A stretch of 64,000 nt of DNA, taken from assembly GCF_900167155.1 (NCBI RefSeq), contig NZ_FUXU01000003.1, positions 62,001 to 126,000 on the forward strand, in the 5' to 3' direction. The position numbers and the translations under genes were made by a program. This DNA comes from Enterovibrio nigricans DSM 22720. GTDB taxonomy: Bacteria > Pseudomonadota > Gammaproteobacteria > Enterobacterales > Vibrionaceae. This document shows, in pieces, positions 28,875-39,564 of the stretch; the first letter of the stretch is position 1, and each line of letters opens with the position of its first letter. The notes under the pieces are model-generated. The model was not told the origin of the DNA, ran no database searches, and was given only the letters and a program-made list of their open reading frames with translations.

Positions 28875-29609
28875 ATGAAGACCCCGGCAAGTGATGAAAA
28901 GGGCTGCTCGCCACGTATCGTTGTGTCCGACGTTGTCGCGATTGTTCCAGCAGCAGGTGTTGGCAAGCGGATGCAGGCGGAGTGTCCTAAGCAATACCTC
29001 ACCATTGGCACCAAAACCATTTTGGAACACACGGTTCACTACCTGCTGGCGCACGGCAAGATTAGTAAAGTGGTGATCGTGATTGGCGCTGACGATGTTT
29101 ATTTTAAGACAACGTCTTTGGCCTCTGACAATCGCGTGATTGTGGCAATGGGCGGAGCAGAGCGTGCCGATTCCGTGTTGGCGGGACTCCATGCGACCGA
29201 TGCTGAGTGGGTCATGGTGCATGATGCAGCAAGACCTTGTGTTCGGCATGATGATATTGATGCACTGATTGAAACCGCGACGTCACATGTTCACGGTGCC
29301 ATTCTTGCTGCACCCGTGCGCGATACCATGAAACGAGCTTCCCCCGATGACAATATCGATCACACTGTATGTCGTGAGGCATTATGGCATGCGCTGACAC
29401 CACAAATGTTTAAGCGTGAGCAACTTCTCGACTCTCTTACTGCAGCATTAGAAAAATCACTAGCAGTAACGGATGAAGCCTCTGCGATTGAATTGGCTGG
29501 GGGCTCTCCAGCATTGGTTGTGGGTCATGCAGACAACATTAAAGTAACGCAGCCAGAAGATTTGGCGCTGGCTACGTTTTTTCTGTCGCAACGCGCAGAA
29601 AACGAGTGA
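28875..29609 (+). CDS. ispD: 2-C-methyl-D-erythritol 4-phosphate cytidylyltransferase
   Basis: Third step of the non-mevalonate (MEP) isoprenoid pathway: CTP plus MEP gives CDP-ME. 244 residues with an N-terminal extension of about 18. The nucleotide loop is [17 protein letters not shown] follows, and HDAARPCV and PVRDTMKR hold substrate-contact residues. It lies between ftsB and ispF; ispF follows with a 17-base gap. Confidence 0.96.
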   Translation: MKTPASDEKGCSPRIVVSDVVAIVPAAGVGKRMQAECPKQYLTIGTKTILEHTVHYLLAHGKISKVVIVIGADDVYFKTTSLASDNRVIVAMGGAERADSVLAGLHATDAEWVMVHDAARPCVRHDDIDALIETATSHVHGAILAAPVRDTMKRASPDDNIDHTVCREALWHALTPQMFKREQLLDSLTAALEKSLAVTDEASAIELAGGSPALVVGHADNIKVTQPEDLALATFFLSQRAENE

Positions 29610-29626
29610 CGGAAAGAGGACAGGCT

Positions 29627-30112
29627 ATGATTCGTATTGGACACGGTTTTGATGTACACAAATTTGGTGGTGAAGGCCCCGTCATTATCGGCGGTGTCAG
29701 TGTGCCTTACGAGCAAGGCTTGATTGCACATTCTGATGGCGATGTAGCTTTACACGCCGTTTGTGATGCGCTGCTTGGTGCGATTGCAGCAGGCGATATA
29801 GGCCGACACTTTCCAGATACCGATGCAGAGTGGAAAGGGGCTGACAGCCGTTTTCTACTGCGTGATGTGTACGAAAAAGTAAAAGCAAAAGGCTATGTGA
29901 TTGGTAATTTGGATGTCACCATCTTGGCACAGGCACCCAAAATGGCCCCACACATCGAAGCAATGTGTGCTGCGATTGCCGAAGATCTTGAAACGGATAT
30001 CAACAACATTAACGTTAAAGCCACAACCACAGAGCGACTCGGTTTTACGGGCCGTAAAGAAGGCATCGCCTGTGAAGCTGTGGTGATCATCCGTAAGGAC
30101 TCCCATGACTGA
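29627..30112 (+). CDS. ispF: 2-C-methyl-D-erythritol 2,4-cyclodiphosphate synthase
   Basis: Fifth MEP-pathway step, cyclising CDP-ME2P. 161 residues from the ATG at 29627 with GAGGACAGG upstream; an in-frame start at 29606 that overlaps ispD is not preferred. The zinc site is seen as RIGHGFDVH and the metal/substrate motif as [11 protein letters not shown]; the C-terminal [21 protein letters not shown] is intact (key parts [10 protein letters not shown]). The truD start lies eight bases inside its 3' end. Confidence 0.97.
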   Translation: MIRIGHGFDVHKFGGEGPVIIGGVSVPYEQGLIAHSDGDVALHAVCDALLGAIAAGDIGRHFPDTDAEWKGADSRFLLRDVYEKVKAKGYVIGNLDVTILAQAPKMAPHIEAMCAAIAEDLETDINNINVKATTTERLGFTGRKEGIACEAVVIIRKDSHD

Positions 30113-31163
30113 TGTAATGAATTCTTTGGCCTACCTGCATGGTAAGCCAACGGCGACCGGTAAGCTAAAAGTAAAGCCAGAGCATTTCTTTGTAAGCGAA
30201 ACATTGGATTTCACTCCGGCCGGACACGGTGAGCACTTTCTTGTGCGCATTCGTAAAATCGGTGAAAACACCAAGTATGTTGCCAATGAACTGGCAAAAG
30301 CCTGCGGCGTGAAATCTCGTGATGTGAGTTGGGCGGGTCTGAAAGACCGCCATGCTGTCACTGAGCAATGGTTCAGTGTGCATCTGCCAGGACAACCTGA
30401 TCCTGACCTGTCCGATTTCGTTGCGACCCACGAAGGCGTGGACGCCATTCTGGAGACTGCGCGTCACGACAAAAAAATGCGCCCCGGCGATCTCATCGGT
30501 AACCACTTCAAACTCGTTATCACAGATTTTGATGGTGACGATGCCATTGACGCACGTCTGGCTGACATTCGTGAAAAAGGTGTACCAAACTATTTCGGAA
30601 GTCAGCGTTTTGGTCGCAATGGTAACAATGTAACGTCAGCGCGTGACTGGGGACAAGACAAGTTCCGAGTTCGTGATAAAAGTAAGCGCAGCTTCTATCT
30701 GTCAGCAGCACGCTCGTTCTTGTTCAATCAGGTGTTGTCTGAACGTATAGAGAAAGATCTTTGCCATTCAGTCATGTTGGGGGATTTACTTATCAATGCC
30801 AAAGAAGAAACGGCATTGGTTGACAACATTGATGAGGCAACAGAAAAACTGCTCTCAGGTGGTTGGCAGATCACAGGCCCGATGACGGGTGACAATGCAT
30901 TGCCAACACAGCAAGACGCACAATCGTTTGAACAGGCCATTGTTGATAACGAACCAGATTTGTTGGCAATCATTCGCAGTAATCGTATGCGTCACGAGCG
31001 CCGTCCGCTTCTTCTGTTCCCAGAAAATATGGTGTGGGAACGTGATGAAGACATGCTGACCATTGATTTCTCACTGCCAGCAGGGTGCTTTGCAACTGCA
31101 GTAATGAGAGAAATCATTGAAGAAACCAACGATGGAGAGATTGATGCACATTTTGATCAGTAA
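30105..31163 (+). CDS. truD: tRNA pseudouridine(13) synthase TruD
   Basis: Makes pseudouridine at position 13 of tRNA-Glu. 352 residues. The catalytic Asp is in [26 protein letters not shown] and the [10 protein letters not shown] segment are family signatures. The start at 30105 overlaps ispF by eight bases; ATG at 30117 ([11 protein letters not shown]) is an alternative that aligns with the E. coli start. The last 20 bases overlap surE. Confidence 0.95.
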   Translation: MTDVMNSLAYLHGKPTATGKLKVKPEHFFVSETLDFTPAGHGEHFLVRIRKIGENTKYVANELAKACGVKSRDVSWAGLKDRHAVTEQWFSVHLPGQPDPDLSDFVATHEGVDAILETARHDKKMRPGDLIGNHFKLVITDFDGDDAIDARLADIREKGVPNYFGSQRFGRNGNNVTSARDWGQDKFRVRDKSKRSFYLSAARSFLFNQVLSERIEKDLCHSVMLGDLLINAKEETALVDNIDEATEKLLSGGWQITGPMTGDNALPTQQDAQSFEQAIVDNEPDLLAIIRSNRMRHERRPLLLFPENMVWERDEDMLTIDFSLPAGCFATAVMREIIEETNDGEIDAHFDQ

Positions 31164-31893
31164 TGATGACGGCGTATTCGCGGAAGGCATCAATGTACTG
31201 GCAGACGTGCTGTCGGAAATTGCAACCATTACGGTTGTTGCACCGGATCGAAACCGATCTGGTGCTTCTAACTCGCTAACACTGGAAAACCCACTAAGAG
31301 TGCGGGAAGTCGGCGAGCGAAAATATGCGGTGCAAGGTACGCCAACAGATAGCGTGCACATGGCACTCAATGCATTGGTTAAAGAACCGGTCGATTATGT
31401 GATTACAGGTATTAATCACGGTGCGAACCTCGGTGACGACGTACTTTATTCGGGTACCGTCGCCGCGGCGACAGAAGGGTTCTTTATGGGCGTCCCTGCG
31501 ATAGCCGTCTCCCTTTGTGGCTCCTCGCATTTTCATACTGCTGCACAAGTGGTAAAAAGCGTGGTGCTAAGTGCGAAAGCGCGTCCGTTACCGGCTGATC
31601 GTATTATTAATATCAATGTGCCGGATTGTGCATTCGCCGATCTTAAGGGTTGGCAAGTTACCCGCTTGGGCGCGAGGCATCGCGCTGAAGACATGATTCA
31701 CGATGTTGACCCAAGAGGTCAAAACATCTACTGGATTGGTCCTCCGGGGGCTAAACAGGATGCAGGTCCGGGTACGGATTTTTATGCCATTGAAACGCAA
31801 TGTGTCTCATTGACACCTTTGCAGGTTGATTTGACGGCGCACGATACTCTAGCTGCTTTAACGCAATGGGTTATTACTGAAACAAAAAAATAA
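31144..31893 (+). CDS. surE: 5'/3'-nucleotidase SurE
   Basis: Metal-dependent phosphatase of nucleoside monophosphates, induced in stress and stationary phase. 249 residues from the ATG at 31144, which has GGAGAG upstream; the earlier ATG at 31117 lies deeper in truD and is not preferred. The metal site ISNDDG is at the N-terminus. [26 protein letters not shown] and [14 protein letters not shown] are diagnostic. It is followed by pcm, as usual. Confidence 0.96.
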   Translation: MHILISNDDGVFAEGINVLADVLSEIATITVVAPDRNRSGASNSLTLENPLRVREVGERKYAVQGTPTDSVHMALNALVKEPVDYVITGINHGANLGDDVLYSGTVAAATEGFFMGVPAIAVSLCGSSHFHTAAQVVKSVVLSAKARPLPADRIININVPDCAFADLKGWQVTRLGARHRAEDMIHDVDPRGQNIYWIGPPGAKQDAGPGTDFYAIETQCVSLTPLQVDLTAHDTLAALTQWVITETKK

Positions 31894-31905
31894 AAGGTGA
31901 TATTG

Positions 31906-32526
31906 GTGAATTATTCGCATTCACTTATTCAACAACTTACATTGCAAGGGATATCGGATCAGCGCGTACTCGATGCTATCGGGCGGCTTCCTCGGCATCT
32001 GTTTGTTTCAGAAGCGATGGCTCATCAAGCCTACGATAACAATGCGTTACCGATTGGATTTGGGCAAACCATCTCCCAGCCTTATATCGTCGCTAAAATG
32101 ACGGAGCTTTTGAACCTTCAACATGACAGCAAAGTGTTGGAAATTGGTACAGGTTCAGGTTTCCAGACTTGTGTTCTTGCGCAACTTGTTGGCCATGTTT
32201 ATTCCGTGGAGCGAATTAAGCAATTGCAAATGACGGCAAAACGCCGTTTTAAGCTGCTTGAGCTCTATAATATTTCGACAAAACATGGTGATGGATGGAA
32301 AGGTTGGGCAAGCAAAGGTCCCTTTGATGCGATCATTGTTACGGCTGCTGCGGCAACGATGCCACACGTGCTGTGTGAGCAACTCTCAGAGGGCGGAAGC
32401 CTTATTATTCCTGTCGGTGAGACAGATCAGGTTTTGTATAAAGTGACGCGTAATGGCGAGCATTTTGAGACAACGGCAATCGAAGCGGTAAGATTTGTTC
32501 CGCTGGTTGCTGGTGATTTGGCATAG
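31906..32526 (+). CDS. pcm: Protein-L-isoaspartate O-methyltransferase
   Basis: Repairs isoaspartyl residues in aged proteins using SAM. 206 residues from the GTG at 31906, with AAGGTG eight bases upstream; the GTG at 31897 would add three residues. [16 protein letters not shown] and the SAM motif [12 protein letters not shown] are present, and the end [12 protein letters not shown] matches E. coli Pcm. It lies between surE and nlpD. Confidence 0.95.
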   Translation: MNYSHSLIQQLTLQGISDQRVLDAIGRLPRHLFVSEAMAHQAYDNNALPIGFGQTISQPYIVAKMTELLNLQHDSKVLEIGTGSGFQTCVLAQLVGHVYSVERIKQLQMTAKRRFKLLELYNISTKHGDGWKGWASKGPFDAIIVTAAAATMPHVLCEQLSEGGSLIIPVGETDQVLYKVTRNGEHFETTAIEAVRFVPLVAGDLA

Positions 32527-32536
32527 GTAACGTCTA

Positions 32537-33496
32537 GTGGTAAGGGATTCAATTCAGTTGAAAATTTTGCTTTTTCTCCCTGTGTTGGTTCTTCTTGCTG
32601 CCTGCTCAGTGTCAAGTCCCGCTCCTGTGTCGAGTGTCAGCCCTGACTACACGCAAGTAGAGCGTGGTAGCTACCGAGGAAGCTACTATGAAGTCCAGAA
32701 AGGCGACACGCTCTACTATATTGCCTACATCACAGACCGCGATGTGAAAGAGATCATTGGGGCAAATCGACTCACCAAACCCTATACAATATTTCCTGGG
32801 CAAAAACTCAATCTTTGGAAAGAAAAGTACGTCCCACCGACCTACGGGAAAAAGGGAAAGACACCAGCAGTGGTTGTTGCAACCGCACCAGTGGCTGTCG
32901 CTGCGGTTCCTGTGGCGGTTGCTAAGCCGCCAGCCGTATCTACAGGATCATCTGCTAAATCAGTCAAAGATAATCAAAAATACGCTTCGCAAAATAAGTC
33001 GGGATCATCTTCTCAAACTGAGAAAAAAGTTGAACCGAAGAAATCGAAAGAGTACAGTCAGGCTGTAACAAAAAGTAAACCATCTGCTGACAAATCTGTA
33101 AATAAAGCGGCAGCGTCAAACAAAGCAATAACTTGGCAATGGCCTTCCAGCGGTAGGGTGGTTTCCGGTTTCTCCAGTTCGGAGATGGGAAACAAAGGCG
33201 TCGATATTGCAGGTAAGCGTGGTCAATCTATTACTGCATCTGCGGATGGGAAAGTGGTTTACGCGGGTAACGCACTCAGAGGTTACGGTAATTTAATCAT
33301 TATTAAACACAATGATGATTACCTAAGTGCTTATGCGCATAACGATCGTATTTTTGTTTCGGAAAGACAGAGCGTCAAGAAGGGGCAGAAAATAGCGTCT
33401 ATGGGCAGCTCTGGTACAAACACTGTTCGGCTACATTTTGAGATTCGCTACAAAGGAAAATCGGTGAACCCGCTTAGGTATTTACCTAAACGATAA
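32537..33496 (+). CDS. nlpD: Lipoprotein NlpD (LysM and degenerate LytM domains)
   Basis: Outer-membrane lipoprotein that activates the AmiC amidase for daughter-cell separation. 319 residues. The lipobox VLLAAC puts the lipidated Cys near residue 23. A LysM domain follows (YYEVQKGDTLYYIAYI), then a Ser/Lys-rich linker and a C-terminal M23/LytM domain. The LytM domain lacks the zinc His (NKGVDIAGKRG), as expected for NlpD. The start is uncertain: GTG at 32537 has no clear ribosome site, while TTG at 32558 has TAAGGG upstream. In relatives the main rpoS promoter lies inside nlpD. Confidence 0.92.
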   Translation: MVRDSIQLKILLFLPVLVLLAACSVSSPAPVSSVSPDYTQVERGSYRGSYYEVQKGDTLYYIAYITDRDVKEIIGANRLTKPYTIFPGQKLNLWKEKYVPPTYGKKGKTPAVVVATAPVAVAAVPVAVAKPPAVSTGSSAKSVKDNQKYASQNKSGSSSQTEKKVEPKKSKEYSQAVTKSKPSADKSVNKAAASNKAITWQWPSSGRVVSGFSSSEMGNKGVDIAGKRGQSITASADGKVVYAGNALRGYGNLIIIKHNDDYLSAYAHNDRIFVSERQSVKKGQKIASMGSSGTNTVRLHFEIRYKGKSVNPLRYLPKR

Positions 33497-33550
33497 ACCG
33501 GGACAGAGAGTGCTGTACTGTCTAGCTGCTACGCCAAATTGGGAGGCGCT

Positions 33551-34525
33551 ATGAGTCAGAATAATACTGCAAAGAAAGAAGAACTGGTTGCTGATGATGT
33601 TGAAATGGAGCAACTTGAGCTCGAACAAGAAACGGAATCAGTAGAAGAAGTTGAAGAGTCAGTGTCATTTGCTGCTTCATCAAAAGCATTGGACGCGACG
33701 CAACTCTACCTCAGTGAAATCGGTTATTCACCTTTGCTGACGGCAGAAGAAGAAGTACTTTATGCTCGCCGTGCATTGCGTGGTGATGAAGCTGCACGTA
33801 AACGGATGATCGAAAGTAACCTTCGCTTGGTTGTTAAGATCTCTCGCCGTTACTCCAATCGTGGTCTGGCTTTGCTGGATCTGGTTGAAGAAGGTAACCT
33901 CGGTCTTATCCGCGCCGTTGAGAAATTCGACCCAGAAAGAGGTTTCCGCTTCTCAACCTATGCGACGTGGTGGATTCGTCAAACGATTGAGCGTGCGATC
34001 ATGAACCAGACACGTACCATCCGTCTGCCAATTCATGTCGTCAAAGAGCTTAATGTCTACCTCCGTACAGCACGTGAATTAGCACAAAAGCTGGATCATG
34101 AGCCAACAGCGGAAGATATTGCGTTTCAATTGGACAAGCCCGTTGAAGACGTCAACCGTATGCTGCGCTTGAACGAACGTATCAGTTCGGTCGACAATCC
34201 AATCGGCGGTGACTCTGAAAAAGCCCTCTTGGATATCATCCCTGATGAGAAAGAAGGTGGCCCTGAGAGCACAACCCAAGACGATGATATGAAAAAATCT
34301 ATCGTTCATTGGCTCCAAGAATTAAACCCAAAACAGCGAGAGGTGTTAGCGCGACGTTTTGGCTTGTTGGGTCATGAAGCTTCAACGTTGGAAGATGTTG
34401 GTCGCGAGATTGGGTTAACCCGAGAGCGTGTTCGCCAGATCCAAGTTGAAGGCCTGCGACGTCTTCGTGACATGCTAACGCACCAAGGTTTGAACATTGA
34501 GTCACTGTTTAATACCGAGCACTAA
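33551..34525 (+). CDS. rpoS: RNA polymerase sigma factor RpoS (sigma-38)
   Basis: Master sigma factor of stationary phase and general stress. 324 residues from the ATG at 33551 with GGGAGG upstream; an in-frame start at 33539 is not preferred. Region 1.2 ([20 protein letters not shown]), region 2 ([36 protein letters not shown]), region 3 and region 4 ([19 protein letters not shown]) are complete. The acidic N-terminus is rich in Glu. It is followed by a terminator shared with mutS. Confidence 0.98.
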   Translation: MSQNNTAKKEELVADDVEMEQLELEQETESVEEVEESVSFAASSKALDATQLYLSEIGYSPLLTAEEEVLYARRALRGDEAARKRMIESNLRLVVKISRRYSNRGLALLDLVEEGNLGLIRAVEKFDPERGFRFSTYATWWIRQTIERAIMNQTRTIRLPIHVVKELNVYLRTARELAQKLDHEPTAEDIAFQLDKPVEDVNRMLRLNERISSVDNPIGGDSEKALLDIIPDEKEGGPESTTQDDDMKKSIVHWLQELNPKQREVLARRFGLLGHEASTLEDVGREIGLTRERVRQIQVEGLRRLRDMLTHQGLNIESLFNTEH

Positions 34526-34558
34526 TCACCGTTTTTAGTACCGTTTATTGTGCTCAAG

Positions 34559-34584
34559 AAAAAAGCCCCGCGTGGGGCTTTTTT
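34559..34584. terminator. Bidirectional terminator between rpoS and mutS
   Basis: AAAAAAGCCCC / GGGGCTTTTTT, an 11-bp stem with a four-base loop and T tracts on both strands. It serves the two convergent genes. Confidence 0.92.
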
Positions 34585-34616
34585 AGTTTTCGTCGTTTGG
34601 AATCTAATCCTAGAAA

Positions 34617-37184
34617 TTAGAGCAAGGTTTTTAATCGATACAGTGCTTCCAATGCCTGACGAGGTGTCAGGTTGTCGGGCTCTATCTCTGCGAGGACTTT
34701 TTCTACTTCACTCAACTCTGGCAACAGTGACAATTGCGCGGCAGGAGCCTGCGGTGCTTGCTCACCCGTGACCACCTCATGGCCGCTGGCTTCCAGTTGG
34801 CGAAGTTTGGTTTTCGCACGTTGAATAACGGTTTTCGGTACGCCAGCAAGCCCTGCTACAGCAAGGCCGTAAGATTTGCTCGCTGCGCCTTCTTGTACGG
34901 CGTGCATAAACGCAATTTCATCACCGTGCTCAACGGCATCCAAGTGAACGTTAACCAGCCCGCCAACTTGCCCAGCTAATTCAGTCAGTTCGAAATAGTG
35001 AGTAGCGAACAGTGTCATGGACTTGAGCTTCTCAGCGAGCCATTCTGCGCTAGCCCAAGCCAGCGACAGGCCGTCATAGGTGCTTGTGCCGCGACCAATC
35101 TCATCCATCAATACCAAACTGTTTTCTGTTGCGTTGTGGAGAATGTTCGCTGTTTCTGTCATCTCAACCATGAAGGTAGAGCGGCCAGATGCCAAATCGT
35201 CCGAGGCACCAATACGGGTAAAGATGCGATCTACGGCTCCCAGCGTTACCGATTCCGCAGGTACATAGGAGCCAACGTGAGCGAGCAGCGTTATCAACGC
35301 GGTTTGACGCATATAGGTCGATTTACCGCCCATGTTCGGGCCAGTAATAATTTGCATTCGACGCTCAGGGCTCAGCAGTGTTGGGTTGGCTATAAACGGC
35401 GCATCCAACACTTGCTCAACCACAGGATGGCGACCTGCAGTAATCTCTATTCCACGTTTGTCGGTTAATACAGGACGGCAGTAATTTAATGTTTCCGCAC
35501 GCTCTGAGAGATTTGCCAATACATCCAAAGTAGAAAGTGAGTCCGCGGCGCCTTGCAGTTGCTCAAGGTGAGGCAGTAATTTGTCGAATAGCTCTTCCCA
35601 CAGCTTTTTCTCAAGCGCCAATGCCTTGGATTTTGAGTTCAAAACCTTGTCTTCATGTTCTTTGAGCTCTGGGATGATATAACGCTCGGCATTTTTTAGG
35701 GTTTGGCGCCTCACATAATACGGGGGTACCAAATGGCTTTGACCGCGGCTAACTTGAATATAAAAACCGTGTACCTGATTGAACCCCACTTTTAATGTGT
35801 CGATGTCATGGCGCTCTCGCTCTCGCTCTTCCAGTTCTTTTAGATAACGTGTCGCACCGTCAGCCAAGTCACGCCATTCGTCCAACTCCGTATTGTAACC
35901 TGGGGCAATTACACCGCCATCTCGAATGACGACGGGAGGCGCTTCAACCACGGCTTCTTCAAGCAACTGAGCCAATTCGGGCATTGGAGCACAAGCGTGT
36001 TTCAAAGGCGCGATAGCTTCGTCCTGTATTTCTTCCAGCAAGCTTTCGATTTCAGGAAGCTGTTGCAGCGCACCGCGCAGCCTTGCTAAATCGCGAGGGC
36101 GAGCAGATCGCAGTGCAAGTCGTGCCACAATACGTTCCATATCACCGATCGGTCTAAGGCCAGCAGAAAGGTCTGCATAAAGGCCAGTATCTTTCAATGC
36201 GGTGATCGCATCTAAGCGGCGGTTAACAACAGAAAAGTCACGCATTGGTTGGTGTAGCCAACGCTTAAGAAGACGGCTTCCCATCGGGGTGGTCGTGTTA
36301 TCCAATACAGATGCAACGGTATTTTCGAAGCCACCAGCAAGATTTTGTGTCAGCTCCAAGTTGCGACGCGTTGCAGCATCTAAAATCACTGATTGATCTT
36401 TGTTCTCTTTCACCAGCGCACGAATGTGAGGCAATGCGGTTCGTTGAGTGTCTTTGACGTATTGCATCAGACAGCCTGCTGCAGCGAGACCTAATACACA
36501 GTTCTCGACGCCAAAGCCCACCAAATCGCGGGTACCGAATTGTTGATTCAGTTGCTGTTTCGCAGTTTCCAGATCAAATTCCCAGATAGGGCGACGACGG
36601 CTGCCTTTGCACATGTCAGTCAGTGCGGAGTAACTGAAGTCTTCCGGATAGAGGAGCTCGGCAGGGCGAGTACGTTGAAGCTCCGCTTGCATTTCTTCCT
36701 CGGTCGCAGGTTCGCTTATAAGGAAGCGACCCGAGGTGATATCTAATGTTGCGTAACCAAACTGCTCTTTGTGTGAAAAAATGGCAGCAATTAAGTTGTC
36801 TACACGCTCATTCATTAAGGCTTCATCAGACACGGTACCCGGTGTGACGATACGCACAACCTGACGTTCAACGGGTCCTTTGCTGGTCGCTGGATCGCCA
36901 ATTTGTTCACAAATCGCGACGGATTCTCCCAGTTGAACCAGACGTGCCAGATAACCTTCGACAGAATGATAAGGAACTCCCGCCATTGGAATCGGCTCAC
37001 CGTTTGATGAACCGCGTTTGGTCAATGAAATATCGAGCAATTGAGAGGCTCGCTTCGCGTCATCATAGAAAAGCTCATAGAAATCACCCATTCGGTAGAA
37101 AAGGAGTTGTTCGGGATGCTGCGACTTTATTCTTAGGAATTGCTGCATCATCGGGGTGTGATTTGCTATTGCTTGTGCTGTCAC
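34617..37184 (-). CDS. mutS: DNA mismatch repair protein MutS
   Basis: Mismatch-recognition ATPase. 855 residues from the GTG at 37184, which gives an N-terminus ([17 protein letters not shown]) aligned with E. coli MutS (853 residues); a longer frame reaches 37244. The mismatch-binding Phe lies in the [16 protein letters not shown] segment. The Walker A is GPNMGGKST and Walker B/D-loop is [16 protein letters not shown]. The C-terminal end ([17 protein letters not shown]) matches the tetramerisation tail. It converges on rpoS, as in many gammaproteobacteria. Confidence 0.97.
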   Translation of the reverse strand: MTAQAIANHTPMMQQFLRIKSQHPEQLLFYRMGDFYELFYDDAKRASQLLDISLTKRGSSNGEPIPMAGVPYHSVEGYLARLVQLGESVAICEQIGDPATSKGPVERQVVRIVTPGTVSDEALMNERVDNLIAAIFSHKEQFGYATLDITSGRFLISEPATEEEMQAELQRTRPAELLYPEDFSYSALTDMCKGSRRRPIWEFDLETAKQQLNQQFGTRDLVGFGVENCVLGLAAAGCLMQYVKDTQRTALPHIRALVKENKDQSVILDAATRRNLELTQNLAGGFENTVASVLDNTTTPMGSRLLKRWLHQPMRDFSVVNRRLDAITALKDTGLYADLSAGLRPIGDMERIVARLALRSARPRDLARLRGALQQLPEIESLLEEIQDEAIAPLKHACAPMPELAQLLEEAVVEAPPVVIRDGGVIAPGYNTELDEWRDLADGATRYLKELEERERERHDIDTLKVGFNQVHGFYIQVSRGQSHLVPPYYVRRQTLKNAERYIIPELKEHEDKVLNSKSKALALEKKLWEELFDKLLPHLEQLQGAADSLSTLDVLANLSERAETLNYCRPVLTDKRGIEITAGRHPVVEQVLDAPFIANPTLLSPERRMQIITGPNMGGKSTYMRQTALITLLAHVGSYVPAESVTLGAVDRIFTRIGASDDLASGRSTFMVEMTETANILHNATENSLVLMDEIGRGTSTYDGLSLAWASAEWLAEKLKSMTLFATHYFELTELAGQVGGLVNVHLDAVEHGDEIAFMHAVQEGAASKSYGLAVAGLAGVPKTVIQRAKTKLRQLEASGHEVVTGEQAPQAPAAQLSLLPELSEVEKVLAEIEPDNLTPRQALEALYRLKTLL

Positions 37185-37300
37185 GATCTGGCCTGCAAAA
37201 TTACAATGGGAAGTAAAGGCAACAGGATACGTGAATCGCAGCAAACGGGTAAAGTGTCGATATCGCGATGACGGAAAAATGAAGCCGAAAGAGGACGAAG

Positions 37301-37789
37301 ATGGAACAACTTGTAAAAACAGCGACGCGGATCGGTGAGCTTCTGGTTGCGAATGGCCAGACGGTTACGACGGCAGAGTCTTGCACGGGCGGCGGTATTT
37401 CTTATGTGCTGACCGAAGTGGCAGGGAGCTCAGCGTGGTTTGAACGCGCCTTTGTAACCTATAGCAATGATGCCAAGCAAGAGCTGGTGGGTGTGAATAA
37501 CCAGACGTTATTAACATACGGCGCGGTTAGTGAGGACGTTGTGGCTGAAATGGCCACTGGCGCTCGTGATGCGGCCAACGCAGATTTTGGGCTGGCAGTG
37601 AGTGGCATTGCTGGCCCGACGGGTGGTTCTGATGACAAGCCTGTTGGCATGGTGTGCTTTGGGTGGGCAACCAAAGCAGGGGTGGTAACAGAGACATGCT
37701 TGTTCGATGGCGACCGCCATACGATTCGTCGCAATACTATTGCCCATAGTCTTTGTCGTCTGTTGTCCTATCTAGAAGGTAAAAAGTAA
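37301..37789 (+). CDS. pncC: Nicotinamide-nucleotide amidohydrolase PncC
   Basis: Deamidates NMN to NaMN in pyridine nucleotide salvage (CinA C-terminal family, YgaD). 162 residues, the stand-alone form. [13 protein letters not shown] at residues 23-35 and [18 protein letters not shown] are diagnostic. It lies between mutS (divergent) and recA, the usual place. Confidence 0.95.
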   Translation: MEQLVKTATRIGELLVANGQTVTTAESCTGGGISYVLTEVAGSSAWFERAFVTYSNDAKQELVGVNNQTLLTYGAVSEDVVAEMATGARDAANADFGLAVSGIAGPTGGSDDKPVGMVCFGWATKAGVVTETCLFDGDRHTIRRNTIAHSLCRLLSYLEGKK

Positions 37790-37815
37790 GAGGCGTGACA
37801 CGATTGGAAAGAAAA

Positions 37816-37853
37816 TTGTTACGCAGGGCTAGACACTGTATAAATGGACAGTA
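37816..37853 (+). promoter_or_regulatory. recA promoter with LexA (SOS) box
   Basis: TTGTTA (37816-37821) and TATAAA (37839-37844) are spaced by 17 bases. The LexA box CACTGTATAAATGGACAGTA (37834-37853) keeps the CTG-N10-CAG core and covers the -10 element, so LexA should block RNA polymerase directly. Confidence 0.88.
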
Positions 37854-37913
37854 TACTTAGCATCAATTAACGATTAGTTATCTGAACGATTATTGCATCC
37901 TTTGGAGATTCAA

Positions 37914-38957
37914 ATGGACGACAACAAACAGAAGGCGTTAGCCGCAGCCCTTGGTCAGATCGAGAAGCAGTTTGGTAAAGGTTCGATCATGCGCCTTGGT
38001 GATGATCGCACGATGGACATTGAAACCGTATCAACAGGTTCTCTGTCTCTAGATATCGCACTGGGTGCCGGTGGTCTACCATTCGGTCGTATTGTTGAAA
38101 TCTATGGCCCTGAATCTTCAGGTAAAACCACATTAACGTTGCAAGTAGTAGCGGAAGCTCAAAAAGTCGGTAAAACCTGTGCGTTTATCGATGCTGAGCA
38201 TGCGCTGGACCCTGTTTACGCACGCAAACTTGGTGTAGATATCGACAATTTGTTGGTGTCGCAACCCGATACGGGCGAGCAAGCACTGGAAATCGCAGAT
38301 GCACTGACGCGTTCAAGTGCCGTTGACGTTATCGTTATCGACTCCGTGGCAGCATTGACGCCGAAAGCGGAAATCGAAGGTGAAATGGGTGACTCTCACA
38401 TGGGTCTCCAAGCACGTATGCTTTCTCAAGCAATGCGTAAGCTGACTGCGAACATCAAAAACAGCAACACCCTGATGATTTTCATCAACCAAATTCGCAT
38501 GAAGATTGGTGTGATGTTTGGTAACCCTGAAACCACAACGGGTGGTAACGCACTGAAGTTCTACGCGTCTGTTCGTTTGGATATCCGTCGTATCGGTTCT
38601 ATCAAAGAAGGCGACGAGGTGGTGGGTAACGATACCCGTGTTAAAGTCGTGAAGAACAAGATTGCAGCACCGTTTAAACAAGCTGAATTCCAAATTATGT
38701 ACGGTGAAGGTATCAACCTTTACGGTGAGCTTGTTGACCTAGGTGTGAAACATAAACTGGTTGAGAAAGCGGGTGCTTGGTATAGCTACAACGGTGATAA
38801 GATCGGTCAGGGTAAAGCAAATGCATGTAAATTCCTGAAAGAACACCCAGAGCTTGCGAAAGAATTGGATAAGACGCTACGTGACATGCTGCTGCAAAAC
38901 AACGATACAAAAGTTGATAGCAATGATGCAGAGCAGTCGGAAGAGGAAGCGTTCTGA
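37914..38957 (+). CDS. recA: Recombinase RecA
   Basis: Strand-exchange ATPase and LexA co-protease. 347 residues from the ATG at 37914 with GGAGAT upstream. Walker [10 protein letters not shown] is near residues 66-74, and the Walker B region [10 protein letters not shown] and DNA loops ([39 protein letters not shown]) are intact. An acidic C-terminal tail ends in EEEAF. It is controlled by a LexA box. recX follows immediately, probably on the same transcript. Confidence 0.99.
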   Translation: MDDNKQKALAAALGQIEKQFGKGSIMRLGDDRTMDIETVSTGSLSLDIALGAGGLPFGRIVEIYGPESSGKTTLTLQVVAEAQKVGKTCAFIDAEHALDPVYARKLGVDIDNLLVSQPDTGEQALEIADALTRSSAVDVIVIDSVAALTPKAEIEGEMGDSHMGLQARMLSQAMRKLTANIKNSNTLMIFINQIRMKIGVMFGNPETTTGGNALKFYASVRLDIRRIGSIKEGDEVVGNDTRVKVVKNKIAAPFKQAEFQIMYGEGINLYGELVDLGVKHKLVEKAGAWYSYNGDKIGQGKANACKFLKEHPELAKELDKTLRDMLLQNNDTKVDSNDAEQSEEEAF

Positions 38958-38974
38958 GTTTAACTGCACGAGAA

Positions 38975-39412
38975 TTGGCGGTGGGCATGCTTGCCCGCCG
39001 AGATCATTCAGAGCTGGAGTTGCGTCAGAAACTGGCGCAACGACAGTGCTCTCCCGAAGACATTGACGCTGCGATCGAAAACTGTCATTACCACCATTGG
39101 CTCGATGACCAACGATTTGCTGAAAGCCTCCTCCGCCAAGGTGTTTATAAAGGACACGGCTGGCAACGAATTTGCTTTGATGCCAAACGAAAGGGCATCA
39201 GTGCTGCACAACTAGAGTCTGCGCAAAAAAATCAGCAACATGACTGGTATGAGCTTGCCAAAGCACTCGCCCAGCGACGCTTCGGTGACTTAGACGGTAT
39301 ATTTCCAGACGTGGATTTCAAACAACGCGCTAAATGGGTTCGATACCTTAATAGCCGCGGCTTTACTTTCGATCAAATCAACTATGCGTTAACCGCAAAC
39401 GATACCGAATAG
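38975..39412 (+). CDS. recX: Regulatory protein RecX
   Basis: Binds RecA filaments and limits their growth. Annotated from the TTG at 38975 (145 residues). Coding-like sequence continues upstream in frame (SLTAREL) to a CTG at 38954 that overlaps the recA stop (CTGA) and has GAGGAAG at the right distance, so the real start may be that CTG, adding seven residues. ARRDHSELELRQKLAQ and LDDQRFAESLLRQGVYKGHG are family signatures. Expression follows recA. Confidence 0.92.
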   Translation: MAVGMLARRDHSELELRQKLAQRQCSPEDIDAAIENCHYHHWLDDQRFAESLLRQGVYKGHGWQRICFDAKRKGISAAQLESAQKNQQHDWYELAKALAQRRFGDLDGIFPDVDFKQRAKWVRYLNSRGFTFDQINYALTANDTE

Positions 39413-39564
39413 AGACGAATTCCTCCTCTATACTGCGAGCTATCTTGTTTCTGCCTCTTTTCGCAACAGGTCAGGTTGTTTACAATGAGCACCAAATTGA
39501 CTCTGAGCATGTCGCGTTTGATGCGATTCAGTGATTACTACAACTCCAATTTCAGGATTAGACA

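Noticed and set aside
33120-33496. NlpD peptidase domain without zinc ligands as a loss of function
   Set aside because: NlpD normally has a degenerate LytM domain and acts as an amidase activator.
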